Below, in pieces: positions 24,508-35,012 of a stretch of 64,000 nucleotides of DNA (the stretch's first letter is position 1; each line of letters begins with the position of its first letter). The notes under the pieces were generated by a model. It was not told the origin of the DNA. It searched no databases and was given only the letters and a program-made list of their open reading frames with translations. The position numbers and the translations under genes were made by a program. This stretch comes from Arabidopsis thaliana (lineage: Eukaryota; Streptophyta; Magnoliopsida; Brassicales; Brassicaceae): the NCBI RefSeq assembly GCF_000001735.4, contig NC_003071.7, positions 3,465,151-3,529,150 on the forward strand. The letters are read 5' to 3'.

Positions 24508-25710
24508 TAGTTAGTTTCATCGATATTTTTGTGGTGTTCAGTGTACCCTGAGTACAAGATCGAAGAGGATCCTCATTCCCTCTTTAGTCAATCCCAATCG
24601 AAAAATCAGCGGAGCCAATGGCTTGATCATAATGCTGCGGCGGGGTCAGAGAGCCGGCAAACCGTTTCTGGTTCTAGTAGAAAGGGATTTACTGATTCGG
24701 GTTGAGGATGACGAGCAAAAGAGTGGAGGAAAAGCTGTTATATAGTTAGTCTATTTCTATCTTCCTATCTTTGTCATGTCAGTCTTATTCCTATCTTGGT
24801 ATCTTTGTCATGAGGTATGCAGCACACTCAACCAAAATATATAGAATTGGATCATCAACGGGTGTGCTAAAGAAACGCCTCTACGTAAACGGATGAACGG
24901 GATCATCATATAGTGAGCTTCGTTTGGGATACTTAAACCCACAAAAATTAGCTCTTTAGCTGATATACGACCACCAACTATCTGGCTATCGAGAAGATCT
25001 AATATGCAGGGAAGTAATTCAATAGAATAACGCAAGGTTCGATAAATCAATTGATGCAAAAGCAGGGAATTAGACCACTCCATCCTTTATTTCACCTAGG
25101 AGCCATCTTAGCAGCAGGGCTTTCGACTCTCGAATGTCAAAGAAGGTCCTTTTCTATCATCTGAGCTTTCTCACCTGTGCCCTCAGCCCTCAAGACTTCG
25201 CCAGACCTTGATTTTCGATTGAAGATAATCGTTGCTTCGCTATCCCGATACCAAAATGGGAAGATCTCCCTTCTGGGTTGGTAGATGAATTGTTCTGGGT
25301 AACAGGCGGTGGACATCTTCGTTGACAGATCTGAGTTATCGACTTGGTCATATGCCCTAAAGTTACCCTAAGCCCTCGGGGCTCCATCCGAACCTGTGAC
25401 TCAACCTTCTCTTTAGCGGAGGAGAATAGTTCCGAGTGAGTGTGCTCCCGAACCAACGATTTGTATACTCTTTGCCCCAGGTACCAATACCCATGTCTTC
25501 CTGCTTCTTTTGATTCTCTTACTCTTCAAAAATAAAAGCAAAGCACACCGCTAAACAAAAAGCTGGTATTACCAACCTTCTCAGAGGTTAGGCGATTCAT
25601 TGAGTCGATCAGTCATCTTTTTCCCAAGACAACTTTATTGTGTGTAGGCGCACAAAGGAAGATCGTAGAATCAGGATTACTCGTCCACTTTCATCGCCTT
25701 TTGTTGATCC
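24508..25710. other. Mitochondrial spacer; two small minus-strand ORFs
   Basis: A 91-codon frame at 24,808-25,083 (minus) and an 88-codon frame at 25,190-25,456 (minus) are present. The first looks protein-like (ILDLLDSQIVGGRISAKEL) but I recognise no family for either. Confidence 0.35.
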
Positions 25711-26013
25711 GTGTCATCCTTGCTGCTTCATCCAATTATTCTTTATTCCTCCTCTCACTTGGGCGAAACACTAGAAACGGCCATTAATTTACGGATCGGT
25801 CATACAAGGAGCATACCTACTAATACTTCGGCGTGTGCTGCATTCGAGTGGTTAACAGCATACATCTATTCCCAAATCCCAACGGAGATAGATAGTATCC
25901 TTCTGTGCTATCCCCTATATCCTCGTAGTAGGGTTGAGGGCAGCGAAGTCTCCCGTTTATCCTGTCTCCTTCTCTTGGTTAGTGCGTACTACTTCCCAAC
26001 GTATCTTATATAG
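25711..26013 (+). CDS. Hypothetical mitochondrial ORF, 100 codons
   Basis: An open frame starting MSSLLLHPIILYSSSHLGETLE, hydrophobic at both ends (the C-terminus LSCLLLLVSAYYFPTYLI could be one membrane helix). No family is recognised. Its length would place it among the ORFs listed in mitochondrial annotations. Expression is doubtful. Confidence 0.25.
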   Translation: MSSLLLHPIILYSSSHLGETLETAINLRIGHTRSIPTNTSACAAFEWLTAYIYSQIPTEIDSILLCYPLYPRSRVEGSEVSRLSCLLLLVSAYYFPTYLI

Positions 26014-27546
26014 AGACATTGGAGGAGCCTGATCTTCCATCTACGCAAAAGAGATGCTTGAGTTCTTCCATCCGCGAAGGCGGTGTGCTCAAATAAGTTA
26101 GTTTGTTACGAGACTATCAGGTCCACCAGGATAATTCGAGGTGGATAGCCCTGACTGACAGGGGACTAAGATTAGGAAGCATCCACAAGAGCGAAAGAGC
26201 CCTTTTATGTTTGTTTCGCTAATCTTATAGATTGGAAGTTTGCCCAGCACAGAGTAGTAGGGTTATGCTTTCGAAAGTCTTTTCAGAGTATAAGGGAGGT
26301 CCATCTTTAGAGATCTGAATGAAAGTTCTGAGCTTAATGGATTCCCGGAACCCCAGGACTTTAGAGAGTCCCAACCCTAAGAAGGCTTGCTCGGGTTGAA
26401 AGATGTGATGCAGCACAGACAGAGGTGCGATAGTAAGTCAATTGATCAGGAGAGGTGGTAGCTTCTGGTCTCTCAAGCTGACAATGGTAGTCTAGATAGA
26501 TATAAAGTTCTATGCTGTTTGCTTGCTCAAGGCTAGAAGCAGGAGTCTGTTATTGATAGCTCCCGTTGCCATTGGCTGTTCCGCCCGTGGTCTTTCAGAT
26601 AGACGTTCAAAATAAAATTCTTTTCATCCTCTCCTCCTGGCTACCAGTATATGGAGATGGTTTGATTCTGAGAGTTGAGGAACACCAAGCAAGATTTGAT
26701 TGACATCATCTACGGCTTTGCGCCAATATGAATTATGAATATAGGTTAAGTGAAATCTGACAACCAGCACACTGCTTGATCTCATTAGCAGCTCCGGCGA
26801 AGCAGCACAGACCAAGGTAAGCACAGGATAGGCAGTATCTTTATGAAGTCTCGTAAGGCTCAGATCTTTAATAGAAGTAAACTTCAGGTCTTTGTTCTAA
26901 TAAATAGCCATCTTCGTCCTCAATGGCAAGAAAGAAAGGCTGCTAGGAGTAAGTGGGAAGTGCCAGGGTAAAGCCCCTGATGGATCGATCAACGGATTCT
27001 GCAATTTCATCTCTTTCATAAGCGATTAATTCTTGTTTAGCCTTAGTTGGGATTTGGACTCAGAAGCCGAACACAGTTCTTAGATCGATTAAAAGCATGC
27101 CGCTTATCGACACTCTTTTTCTAAGGATCTTAGGCAGCGGTTGAAGTTACCAGGGATGGAACCATAGGTGCTTTAGCAACAGCAACTCGACTATTAGAAC
27201 ATGCGTACGTGAGGAGCAACTCGAGTGAAGAAGCAAGTTATGGTGTATTGTCCAATGTGCCCCGCTTTTCTCCATGCTGAGGACTATTCGACTTGTGAGT
27301 CAGATTCCGATTTAGTGGAGGAACTTCCTTTTGAAGGCACCCGAGAGCCTATATAAGATTTACCAATTTCCTCAGCTAGATGATCAAAGTCTTGGATGCA
27401 GGATGGCTCCAATCTGACAGATGTGGCACCAAAACCTAAAGATTCCTTTACTAGGGTTTGGTGGAATGATAGCCCAAAGAAGATTTTTGGTGTAGAAAGT
27501 CTCAAATTCAGGATCTTCCGCTGTACGGATTTCCTGGGAAACGAAG
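26014..27546. other. Mitochondrial spacer without a recognised gene
   Basis: Only short ORFs are seen (63, 66 and 90 codons, all minus). The last, at 27,284-27,556, adjoins the gypsy fossil but I cannot assign it. Confidence 0.4.
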
Positions 27547-27753
27547 TCATAGGCACGTAGGTTCAGAGCCAGACCGATCACTCACAATATCCCTGGGCAA
27601 GCCAAAGATTTTGACCACATGCTTAAGGAACAACTCCGCAGCATCATGGACGGTGCATGCATGTTGCGCTGCTATGAACACAGCATACTTAGAAAAGCGA
27701 TCCACCACTACCATCACGGACCTAATCTTTTTAGGAATGGAACCCACAAACAA
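27547..27753 (-). mobile_element. Ty3/gypsy integrase fossil
   Basis: The minus strand carries the typical start of a gypsy-type integrase core: VMVVVDRFSKYAVFIAA, then [23 protein letters not shown]. This is a short fragment only, with no LTR, RT or gag seen next to it, and it is clearly broken. Gypsy-like fragments are known in Arabidopsis mitochondrial DNA. Confidence 0.85.
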
Positions 27754-28168
27754 GGTCTTGAAGAGCCTTGTGTTACCTAACTAAAGAGCTCCCAAGGCCA
27801 CCTGATTCGGAGTAGAGCACTCCTATTTACACTTCGATTCCGCCCACTGATTCAGATCCAGCTAAGGCCCGCAACCAAAGAGGAGACACTTGCACCGGGG
27901 TAATGCTACCACACAGGTTTTGAGGCGAGGCGCTGCCCTCTTTCGGGCAATCAACTCTTTCTTGTACCTGGCACTAGTCAAATTGTATCTCGGTTCATGG
28001 CATGCCACAACGACTCTATCGGCTTATAGTCATTCCTGGCACTCGGCGCATGTCTTTGATCAACCCCGGTTCCGTCACTCGTATCTGGTTGAACCAGTAC
28101 TTCCTTTCCGCCGTTCCTAGGGACCACCCACTCCCGTTCCCATGAGTGATCCGAGACAGTACGCGGAG
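27754..28168. other. Mitochondrial spacer
   Basis: No recognised gene; one plus-strand ORF of 76 codons at 27,890-28,120 has no known features. Confidence 0.4.
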
Positions 28169-28225
28169 ATTAATCGGTCTCTTTTGGTTCTCATTCCAAA
28201 AGTTGAGCAGCCTGTTAGCATAAAA
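28169..28225 (+). mobile_element. Possible LINE reverse transcriptase scrap
   Basis: Within a 109-codon frame (28,142-28,471) the residues INRSLLVLIPKVEQPVSIK match the segment just before the RPISLCN motif in plant L1 reverse transcriptases. The similarity stops at once on both sides, so this is at most a 60-bp scrap. The rest of the frame is unrecognised, and the whole ORF may be listed as a hypothetical mitochondrial protein. Confidence 0.45.
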
Positions 28226-28471
28226 ATGGCAATTATCCTCCTTCTATTCGTTCTGGATACGGGCCTAGTCCTGAGTGCGCTGTCTGTCTTCTCGGCTGGC
28301 CCAAACAACGGGATTGGTCCTGTGGGATTAGCACCAAAATTCCTCGGCATCTCATCCTCCTGTTGCTGGTCATTTCCTAAAGGATCGAAGGTTCAGCCGA
28401 CGCCTCAAAGTGGATTTGTTGTGCGAAGGGTGCGACCGGGATTTAGAGTTAGAATAGCGGGGAAGACTTGA

Positions 28472-29155
28472 CCTCAGGCAGCGTGAAACCAGTTTATTTC
28501 ATTCGATGTAGTGGTCCGATTGCCTAGTGGAAGCCCTGAGGCACTTGATTCTTGCGTACGCTCGGCTCCTCTACCAATCACCACAGCGCGAGATGCGCAA
28601 GAGTGACCCATCTCTCCACACCAACTGGACCATACAATACACTCTTTATAAGAAAAAAAGATTTGGAACCGAAAGATAGGAAATAAATTTACTTCCAGAG
28701 CGGAAGGGAATACTTAACCACGCCTCGAGTCCCAGTCTCCTAGTGGTGAGATGGTAAAGGGCAATGTCCGGTTCTGGCCAAGAGATGTCTTTGCTCCGTC
28801 CCCCTTCTTGTTGGTTGGCACAAGCCCTTGTAGTAGTAAGTCTTTCCTCCGGCCGGATCGGATGTTAGAGTCAATTCCATTGTACGTTTGACCATTAAGT
28901 GAATGCAAATATAGGTAGAATTTGAATCAACGACCTAAGAGTCTTCTTTTGCCTATCGTAGTTACCTTGATGTGATAAATGGTCCAACTTTCTTGAAAGA
29001 TATCAGATCTTTAAAGTCCTGCTCATATACATACTAATATGATCGCTACGAGGTCATCCCACTACACACCATCAAGCAACCACTACTGAAGCTATCAACT
29101 CAATTCTCTCGTTCGAATGGGGAGATAGATAAAAGAAACGAAACTCTATAAAATA
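28472..29155. other. Mitochondrial spacer upstream of tRNA cluster
   Basis: No gene is recognised. The 3' end leads into a CATAAGAGA promoter motif. Confidence 0.45.
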
Positions 29156-29164
29156 TCATAAGAG
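29156..29164 (+). promoter_or_regulatory. Mitochondrial CATAAGAGA promoter motif upstream of trnS
   Basis: An exact dicot mitochondrial promoter nonanucleotide with an AT-rich stretch in front (ctctataaaatatcataagagaag is longer than the motif itself; the core is CATAAGAGA). It sits about 70 bases before trnS(GCU) and could drive the tRNA cluster in the organelle. Confidence 0.65.
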
Positions 29165-29231
29165 AAGAAGATTTTAATTCCAGCTTAAATAAGTAAGACT
29201 TGACTCTTTAAAAAATTCCGATCAACAACTT

Positions 29232-29319
29232 GGAGGGATGGCTGAGTGGCTTAAGGCATTGGTTTGCTAAATCGACATACAAGAAGATTGTATCATGGGT
29301 TCGAATCCCATTTCCTCCG
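29232..29319 (+). tRNA. trnS: tRNA-Ser(GCU)
   Basis: An 88-nt class II tRNA with acceptor ggaggga/ttcctcc, a long variable arm, anticodon loop ttGCTaa and T arm with ttcgaat. It is the native plant mitochondrial trnS(GCU) and the first gene of the conserved trnS-trnF-trnP block. All arms fold. Confidence 0.93.
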
Positions 29320-29625
29320 GCGCGGAAGTGAAACGGGCGGGCGAAATGAGAAGAGCACTACTTAGTGACTAGGAGCGGGGAGCCCGTTGCGCGTTTTTTT
29401 GTTTGACCGGCCTATCTTCATAAGTAAGCTCCCTATGGCCGTCCAGTCCCTGGGCGGCTCTCGGTTCTTGAGCATGTTGGGAGATTAGTCGTCAATTGAA
29501 AGAGCTGCTCTAAAGCTTGACGAAGAAGTTTTCCCTATTAATTAGATTAGTAAAGGGCTTTTCCCTTACTAGTCAAGTGGTAAGGTAGGGCGCTCTTCGA
29601 TGAAGAAAAGAAGAGACTTTTGGAA

Positions 29626-29700
29626 AAGTGGTTCAGCTCAGCTGGTTAGAGCAAAGGACTGTAAATCCTTGTGTCAGTGGTTCGAATCCACAACCACTTC
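29626..29700 (+). tRNA. tRNA with GUA anticodon (Tyr) on a trnF-type body
   Basis: A 75-nt cloverleaf with a perfect seven-pair acceptor (aagtggt/accactt), D arm agctcagctggttagagc, anticodon loop ctGTAaa, and T arm aGTGG-ttcgaat-CCACa with one mispair. The body (D arm, anticodon stem, variable loop) is that of plant mitochondrial trnF, and the gene sits between trnS(GCU) and trnP(UGG), where trnF is found in other plants. The anticodon is nevertheless GUA, which reads Tyr codons. Arabidopsis mitochondria are known to lack a trnF gene, so anticodon change is the simplest explanation. Confidence 0.85.
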
Positions 29701-29861
29701 TATTCTCGGAGCTGAGGTATATGAAGAATGGCCTTTTGGTCCTTTGGACACGTAGCCGAGAGCGAGCCGGATTTTTAAAATTCAAGTGAAAGAAGGAAGA
29801 AGGCAAAAAGCCGTATAGTGCAGGAGGCAGATGAAAAAAAAAAAGCAATTACAGTGAGACG

Positions 29862-29936
29862 CGAGGTGTAGCGCAGTCTGGTCAGCGCATCTGTTTTGGG
29901 TACAGAGGGCCATAGGTTCGAATCCTGTCACCTTGA
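29862..29936 (+). tRNA. trnP: tRNA-Pro(UGG)
   Basis: A 75-nt cloverleaf with acceptor cgaggtg/caccttg (one G-T pair), anticodon loop ttTGGgt, and T arm taggttcgaatccta-like. It is the native mitochondrial trnP, third in the conserved trnS-trnF-trnP order. Confidence 0.92.
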
Positions 29937-30291
29937 TTAATGTCTTTTTTTTTGGAACCTTTGTTTTGGAGTTTTCCCAAACCTATACCTTACTCATCTT
30001 ACTAAGAAAATGGGGCTTATGTTTTTCAGCCGCATCGCACTGCTGCATAAACAATAGATCCGCTGGGCTGGATGAGCAACCTTCTATCTGGCCTCTGTAC
30101 TAGTAGTAGAGTTGCTTGCTACTTTCAATCATAAAACGAAAATTGAGCAAGGCAAGGGAGAAAGAAGTTGTCCCCTCCTCTCTGGTAACCCGCCGCCGGT
30201 CATATAGAGCGCTCCGCCCGCCCCAGCATATGTATAAAAAAGAGGGAAGAAAGAACAACCGTTTTACTTTGGCACATGAGGTGGCGGGTTT

Positions 30292-30362
30292 GGCTAGGTA
30301 ACATAATGGAAATGTATCGGACTGCAAATCCTGTAATGACGGTTCGACTCCGTCCTTGGCCT
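30292..30362 (+). tRNA. trnC: tRNA-Cys(GCA)
   Basis: A 71-nt tRNA with acceptor ggctagg/cttggcc (with G-T pairs), anticodon loop ctGCAaa and T arm acggttcgactccgt. This matches the native plant mitochondrial trnC. Its 3' end meets the stop codon of the ycf1-derived frame on the opposite strand. Confidence 0.9.
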
Positions 30363-30963
30363 ACACCTTCATGACCAGAAATAACTGGAACAAAGGGAAA
30401 GCCCACTCAACTAGTAACATACGGACACAAACAACAAAACTACTTGTTACAAATAACATCTTGTTGTTGCATCGAAACATATAAATGTTTACTAATCTGG
30501 CTAACATTGAACTTGGTAAAATTAAATGGTTGAATAATTTAAAAATTAGATTATTCGGGAATACACATTGAATGCGAAGATTACGCATTTCATTTCTGGT
30601 AGTAGATCCATAATCAAAAAAGTGTTTGTGATTGTTCCAGAAGAAGAAATGAAACAAAAGATACGGTAGAGCTAGGACAGTTATTGTATGAGGTCTACCC
30701 AATGCTAAATGCAGAGGCGCATAATAGATCGATATGAACATCATGAGCTGTCCCGCAATAAAACCTGTTGTTGCTGATACTTTCTTCTCGGTTCCTTCTT
30801 CTCCTTCGTCCATAACCCGAGCTCGGAGAAGGAAGAGATAAAAGGGCCCTATGGAGAATGTGGTCAGAAATCCATAATAGAGTCCGACCACAACGACCGA
30901 ATTGATTATCTTCATGCATAAGTATACTAGATTACCTAGTATAAAAGATTGAAAAACCATCAC
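30361..30963 (-). pseudogene. ycf1: Truncated plastid ycf1 (TIC214) N-terminus, open as a 200-codon frame
   Basis: The frame starts [20 protein letters not shown] and follows plastid Ycf1/TIC214 through six-helix N-terminal membrane sequence (for example [63 protein letters not shown]) up to about residue 175. After SSFV the similarity ends, and about 22 foreign codons run to a stop touching trnC. Full-length Ycf1 exceeds 1,700 residues, so this is a small fragment, unlikely to act in protein import. Small changes such as Ser-to-Phe after IGP mark divergence. It is listed as a gene in some annotations because the frame is open. Confidence 0.9.
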
Positions 30964-31375
30964 AAACCTCCCCTTTTTCTTTTCTATTTCAATTTATGGA
31001 TTATTATATGATGATTTTGCAACTTTCCATATATAGAAATAGAAAGAGATAGACTAGAAACGACATCTCTTATGTCAATGACACCAAAGGGATATTAAAT
31101 GAATGGAATTGGGATATGGATAGAATATAATGAAATAAATAGAGCCGCTTTGAGGTTCCCTATGAAATGAGGCATGGAACGGAGCCACTACGAAGAAGTT
31201 CCGGGGGTTACGAAGGAAACTTCGAGTTCATATTGGTCATGTGGGTTGAGAACGGGAATTGAACTCTATAAGATCTAATCTCCCATTGTTCCTCAGTAGC
31301 TCAGTGGTAGAGCGGTCGGCTGTTAACTGATTGGTCGTAGGTTCAAATCCTACTTGGGGAGATTTGTTAGTTATC
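30440..31375. other. Plastid-derived segment: ycf1 5' end plus trnN(GUU)
   Basis: The ycf1 start, its leader, the spacer and trnN(GUU) lie in the same divergent order as in the plastid inverted repeat, so the 0.9-kb block was transferred as one piece into mitochondrial DNA. Ends are judged from where plastid similarity stops and are good to about 15 bases. Confidence 0.88.
31290..31361 (+). tRNA. trnN: tRNA-Asn(GUU), plastid-derived
   Basis: A 72-nt tRNA with acceptor tcctcag/ttgggga, D arm agctcagtggtagagc, anticodon loop ctGTTaa and T arm gtaggttcaaatcctac. The sequence is that of plastid trnN, and it lies in the plastid-derived block. In Arabidopsis mitochondria this plastid-like gene supplies tRNA-Asn. 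Confidence 0.93.
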
Positions 31376-32207
31376 GCTTTTCTGACCTAACGGCCCCTGT
31401 CCTTCTCCTTTGTTTCTAAACTAGCTGAATCGTGTCAAAAGTGGAAAGTTGATTGTTGGTTTTGATTCCTCACTCTCGTATAGGTGAACTTGGTTCGTTA
31501 AATTCTTAGGAAGAAAAGAAGGATCAACTGGGAATGAATGGGAAGACTGGAGTAGTATCTCTTCATTAGTCGGAAGGAATTTGTCTCCACTAGCCTCATT
31601 CGAAAAAGAACAGAATCCGAACAAACAAGAAAAGGGTTTAGGTAGGATAGTGCGATGTAGTCCAATGGCTAAAGCTCTGCCAGCTTCTTGTAGACTGAAC
31701 TCTCTTTAGGCTCCTAGTGGTTTTCGGGTGGGATGGTTGAAATTTTATTCGCCACTAGTGGCAACGAAGTTCTTGGTAATTTTAAAGGGGGAAGGCTTGC
31801 AGACCACTCATTTCATTCATTCAGTGCCTGCGGTGAGGCGCGACCCACAACAAAAACAAAGGGGGAAAGCTTGCTTACTGTAGCCCTCTTTTAGTAGACT
31901 AGGCTTGGTAAGCGTAAGCTATTTAAGTAGGCTCGAGAAGGGTAGGGCTCGCAGCTTCGCCGGAAGCGACGAAGGGGGGCTGGGGAAGGCCGACGACTAC
32001 ATGAGGGGGAAGCTGTCGTAGAAGCTTTGTCCCTTGCTTTACAGAGATTGTTATGAATTGACTAAATGACTAGATTCTCCCGGAACGCTAGCTAAGCTAA
32101 GAAATAGTATTAGTTCCCTTCAATCAAATCAATAAGTTTATTTTTTTATTGATTCAGGGAAAAAACCTCCTTCTTAGAACCCATTGAGGGGGCCTCGGCC
32201 CGGGAAG
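31376..32207. other. Mitochondrial spacer
   Basis: No gene seen between trnN and trnY; only a 67-codon minus-strand ORF. Confidence 0.5.
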
Positions 32208-32290
32208 GGGAGAGTGGCCGAGTGGTCAAAAGCGGCAGACTGTAAATCTGTTGAAGTTTTTCTACGTAGGTTCGAATCCTGCCTCTCCCA
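32208..32290 (+). tRNA. trnY: tRNA-Tyr(GUA), native type
   Basis: An 83-nt class II tRNA with acceptor gggagag/ctctccc, a long variable arm, anticodon loop ctGTAaa and T arm with ttcgaat. This is the standard plant mitochondrial trnY. Its body is unrelated to the GUA tRNA at 29,626-29,700. Confidence 0.93.
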
Positions 32291-32600
32291 CTTGTTGTAG
32301 TTTTAGCTTGTATATGTGAAAAAACGAGATTTTCTTTCATAGAATAACTCTTTCACATAAGAAAGTGGAGGCAGGCTTGGGGGGATACGATCTAAAATGA
32401 TTCCACATGAAAGAGGACCGGGCAATCGCCCTCTTTTTTAATGAAGAAGCGGGCTAGTCCCCGAAAATGCCCGTTAATCAAGCAAGTTGGGGAAAAAATC
32501 TTACCTATTAGACGGAACACGAAGAGGTGAACTGCCGGAACAGGAGGACTTAAAGCTGAGGAAACAGGAAGGGCAGCTAAGGGAACTTGCTTCGGTAGGA

Positions 32601-33575
32601 GTGTGCTGAAGTTGGCTTCAAACAAAGAGAAAGAAAGTAGTGTGCTGAAGGAAAGAAGAAAGAGAGAAGGTTAAGAAGAGGATACTGGCTTCGTAAGTAA
32701 AGTATCTGAAGATGAGATAGATCGGAGAGGTGAGTTACCAGCGAAACTATTCACTCTGATGTCCATTTCCTGCATTTTCTTTGTGCCGATAGAGGATTTA
32801 ATATGTAGATTCCTTTCCTTATTCCCTTTCTGGTAACCATAACACGTCCCTGCTTTTTTCTGTCGTTGACTGCTAGAGCAAGAGGGGACGACCTTTCCTA
32901 CCTTATGATACACTGAACTGCTACGGCGGCTTTAGCTCTACTATGGCAGAAGGAATCGCCAACTTTCATTTCATATAGCTGTAAAAGTTAGCAACCCCAT
33001 TTCTAAGGGAAAGAGCAATCTTTTTTTGAAAAGTTTCATCTACAGTCAAAAGAAAGCAAACCTCGGCAGCACAGAAGAGAGCTACTACTATTATTGCATG
33101 CGTGCTCACGTGTAAGAGTGTGCTAAATAAGGAAACTTCGGTCTAATCCTCGGGTGTGCTATCACAAGGAACTCGTCCGGTGTAGGATTGTAGATTACCT
33201 GTCCTATTCAGCACACTCCTCCATTACAGCACAGAGGATTAGCTCGGGTTAGGAAAACAAGTAGCTGGTCAAAGCATCGGAAAAGCAGAGGAGTGTGCTG
33301 ACTTCAAGTAGTAGCTAGTCAACCAACTTCTGCTCAACCCTAGGAACAAGGAAAGTATCAGCCGATAACTCTGTTCACTTGGTGTGGGATTCCTAAAAGT
33401 GTACTATTATCGCACGCCAAAGAGTGTGCTGAAAAGGGAATAGTTGGTTAACTACCGAAGCTAGAAACAAATACCTGCTAAAACCAAGGGAAGCAAGAGT
33501 AGGAACTACCCACCCAGGAATCAGCATTCTAAACTGCAGCACAAGCACACCAGCGTGTATCAGGGGTGTGCTATA
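32601..33575. repeat. Cluster of GTGTGCTGAA-type short repeats
   Basis: The word GTGTGCT, often followed by GAA, occurs at about 32,601, 32,640, 33,118, 33,154, 33,293, 33,424 and 33,566, and once in reverse complement near 33,208-33,217. That is at least eight copies in 1 kb. Further copies lie near 24,810, 26,770 and 40,616. Confidence 0.7.
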
Positions 33576-34338
33576 AAAGATCACAGCTAAGGTTGAGTCC
33601 TTACCTTCTTATTCCTTCCGTAGTTAGCAGAACATACTAGCCTGGCTTATCCATTCCTCGTATTTGAGGAAAGTAGGGTTTGACATCCCATTCTCGGATG
33701 CACGAATTATGCGTTTAATCCCACGCAACAAACTCCTCTGTGCTGGGTTGTGATCTTAAAAAGGAGCTTTACTGTATAGTGTTACAGTAGGAATACCTAC
33801 TAGATCGAGGATTCGGAACAGTACTATCCTGTTTATATTGACATTCTTCTGTTAAGATTTCCCGTTTGAGAAACCCTTTAAGATCTGAGTATCTCGGAAT
33901 TGAAAATAGGACTTTATTTGCATCCCTTCCATTTCATAGGAATACAGCTAAGGATACCATCAGCTCGCATACTATTTACGGGAAACAGAAGTAGGGCAAA
34001 GAGGAAAAGAGCAACTCCCTCTATTAGAACAATATTCTCGAATCGTTGCCCTTTTATTCATGAAGAAAGAAAACACATCGGTCTATCTAAAGCAACAAAA
34101 TTCGTTCTATCTTTCTTTCTCTCCTATTAATAAAACTGGACTTCTCCTCTGCTCCTATCTTAGCGCGACGGAGAAGCCAGCACTGAGAGAAGACCTCCCT
34201 TTCAAAGTCCATCGCCTGCACTTGAACCGGATACCTACTATTTATTTTATTGAACTAGACGATCAGCGGACTTTTATATCATATCACCAACAACGGGTTT
34301 CGCCCACAGTACAGAGATGATCTCAATCGCATCGGCAT

Positions 34339-34442
34339 AAAGGTCCGGATTCCACTTCAAAAGGATTTACGCGCGAATTCAACTATAGACAAAGGTCCGG
34401 ATTCCACTTCAAAAGGATTTACGCGCGAATTCAACTATAGAC
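34339..34442 (+). repeat. 52-bp perfect tandem duplication
   Basis: The 52-bp unit at 34,339-34,390 (aaaggtccggattccacttc and on) is repeated exactly at 34,391-34,442. Confidence 0.95.
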
Positions 34443-35012
34443 ATATCTCTTTGGCGACCCAGGGACGGGGATTCATCAATCCCGGGGTTCGAGGGAGACT
34501 TTAGAACCCCTATATATGAGTCTCGAAACCATTATTTATACATTTCTCGATGACAGAGATCATCTTTAAGGAGAATAAACATTGGTCCTTTATTTAATAA
34601 CCCCGATATTATCAAAACCATGATTTCCTTATTTCTCGATGGCATAGGTTCCAGGGAAGGAAAACAGTCCGGTCCTTTTTCACCCCGAAATTCGAGAGTA
34701 GCCGTATAAACCAATACCGGCAGAACCACCCAAACTCGGCTCAAAGCAGGAACAAAGACATCTAGAAAGCCCACATCACGTGGGGACTTGGCCTTGGTGG
34801 GACATTCAACCGACATACACAACCAAATAATAATAGGTTTTAGCCATGTATTCCGCTACACCGCCCTATTGATCTACGCTTTCGAAGCAACCACCGGTAC
34901 CATTTTCACACAACAGAGCCGACTTACTTATTACATTTATAGGACAGGGAACCGGTCTCGGTAGGACTTCCAAATCCTACCTCAAGCAACCGACATCTCT
35001 TTACTTACTTGA

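Noticed and set aside
28117-28350. 77-codon minus-strand ORF
   Set aside because: Overlaps the 109-codon plus-strand frame and has no family signal.
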